From contig CAYLLE010000172.1 of the NCBI GenBank assembly GCA_964384485.1, positions 1-6,034 of the forward strand: a stretch of DNA of 6,034 nt. The letters are read 5' to 3'. The position numbers and the translations under genes were made by a program. Under the pieces are notes generated by a model, which saw only the letters and a list, made by a program, of their open reading frames with translations, was not told the DNA's origin and did not search any database. The stretch comes from CAYLLE01 sp964384485. Its GTDB lineage: Bacteria; Spirochaetota; Spirochaetia; CAYLLE01. Of the stretch, positions 6,023 to 6,034 are shown piece after piece; within the stretch, counting starts at the first letter, position 1; every line of letters begins with the position of its first letter.

Positions 6023-6031
6023 GCTCACCAC
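6023..6031 (+). repeat. Target-site duplication, right copy
   Basis: GCTCACCAC is identical to 5917-5925 and starts at the first base after the outer terminal inverted repeat. Removing the element with one copy of the 9-mer restores the presumed empty site. Confidence 0.85.
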
Positions 6032-6034
6032 AGG

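Overview
The window carries three complete, ordinary-looking genes. From left to right they are a transmembrane methyl-accepting chemotaxis protein (158-2248, +), an aldo/keto reductase (2249-3076, -), and a large soluble sensor histidine kinase with an N-terminal receiver, PAS-GAF-PAS-PAS sensory modules and a HisKA_2-type core (3179-5857, +). The moderate GC content, the MCP signalling tip (spelling RTNLLSMNAA) and the receiver-PAS-GAF-PAS kinase architecture suggest a free-living, motile environmental bacterium, plausibly a spirochaete. That assignment is inference from family resemblance, not proof.

Layout: 1-55 is the end of a small transposon-like repeat that runs off the left edge. It is followed by an intrinsic terminator (63-92) serving a gene outside the window, then a promoter and Shine-Dalgarno for the MCP. 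The MCP and the reductase converge so tightly that their stop codons abut in a single TGATCA, leaving no room for a terminator. The reductase and the kinase diverge from a 102-base intergenic region. The reductase has a textbook Shine-Dalgarno there. The kinase has none, and its best -10 box lies so close to its ATG that its mRNA may be nearly leaderless. Two back-to-back hairpins cover the last codons of the kinase, without a T-run.

The most interesting item is at the right end. Bases 5926-6022 form a 97-bp element with 14-bp terminal inverted repeats (13/14 matching), flanked by a perfect 9-bp direct repeat GCTCACCAC. This is the anatomy of a MITE (a non-autonomous miniature transposable element) with its target-site duplication. 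The left-edge repeat is a second copy in the opposite orientation, matching 52 of 55 bases and ending at exactly the same terminal base. The two copies therefore bracket the three-gene segment as inverted repeats about 5.9 kb apart.

Functionally, the MCP and the kinase are both signal-input proteins, but no cheA, cheW, cheR or separate response-regulator gene is visible, so their partners must lie elsewhere. Nothing in the sequence ties the reductase to the signalling genes beyond its position. I do not see a novel multi-gene defence or metabolic system here. The new-looking material is the MITE family and the gene-boundary arrangements.
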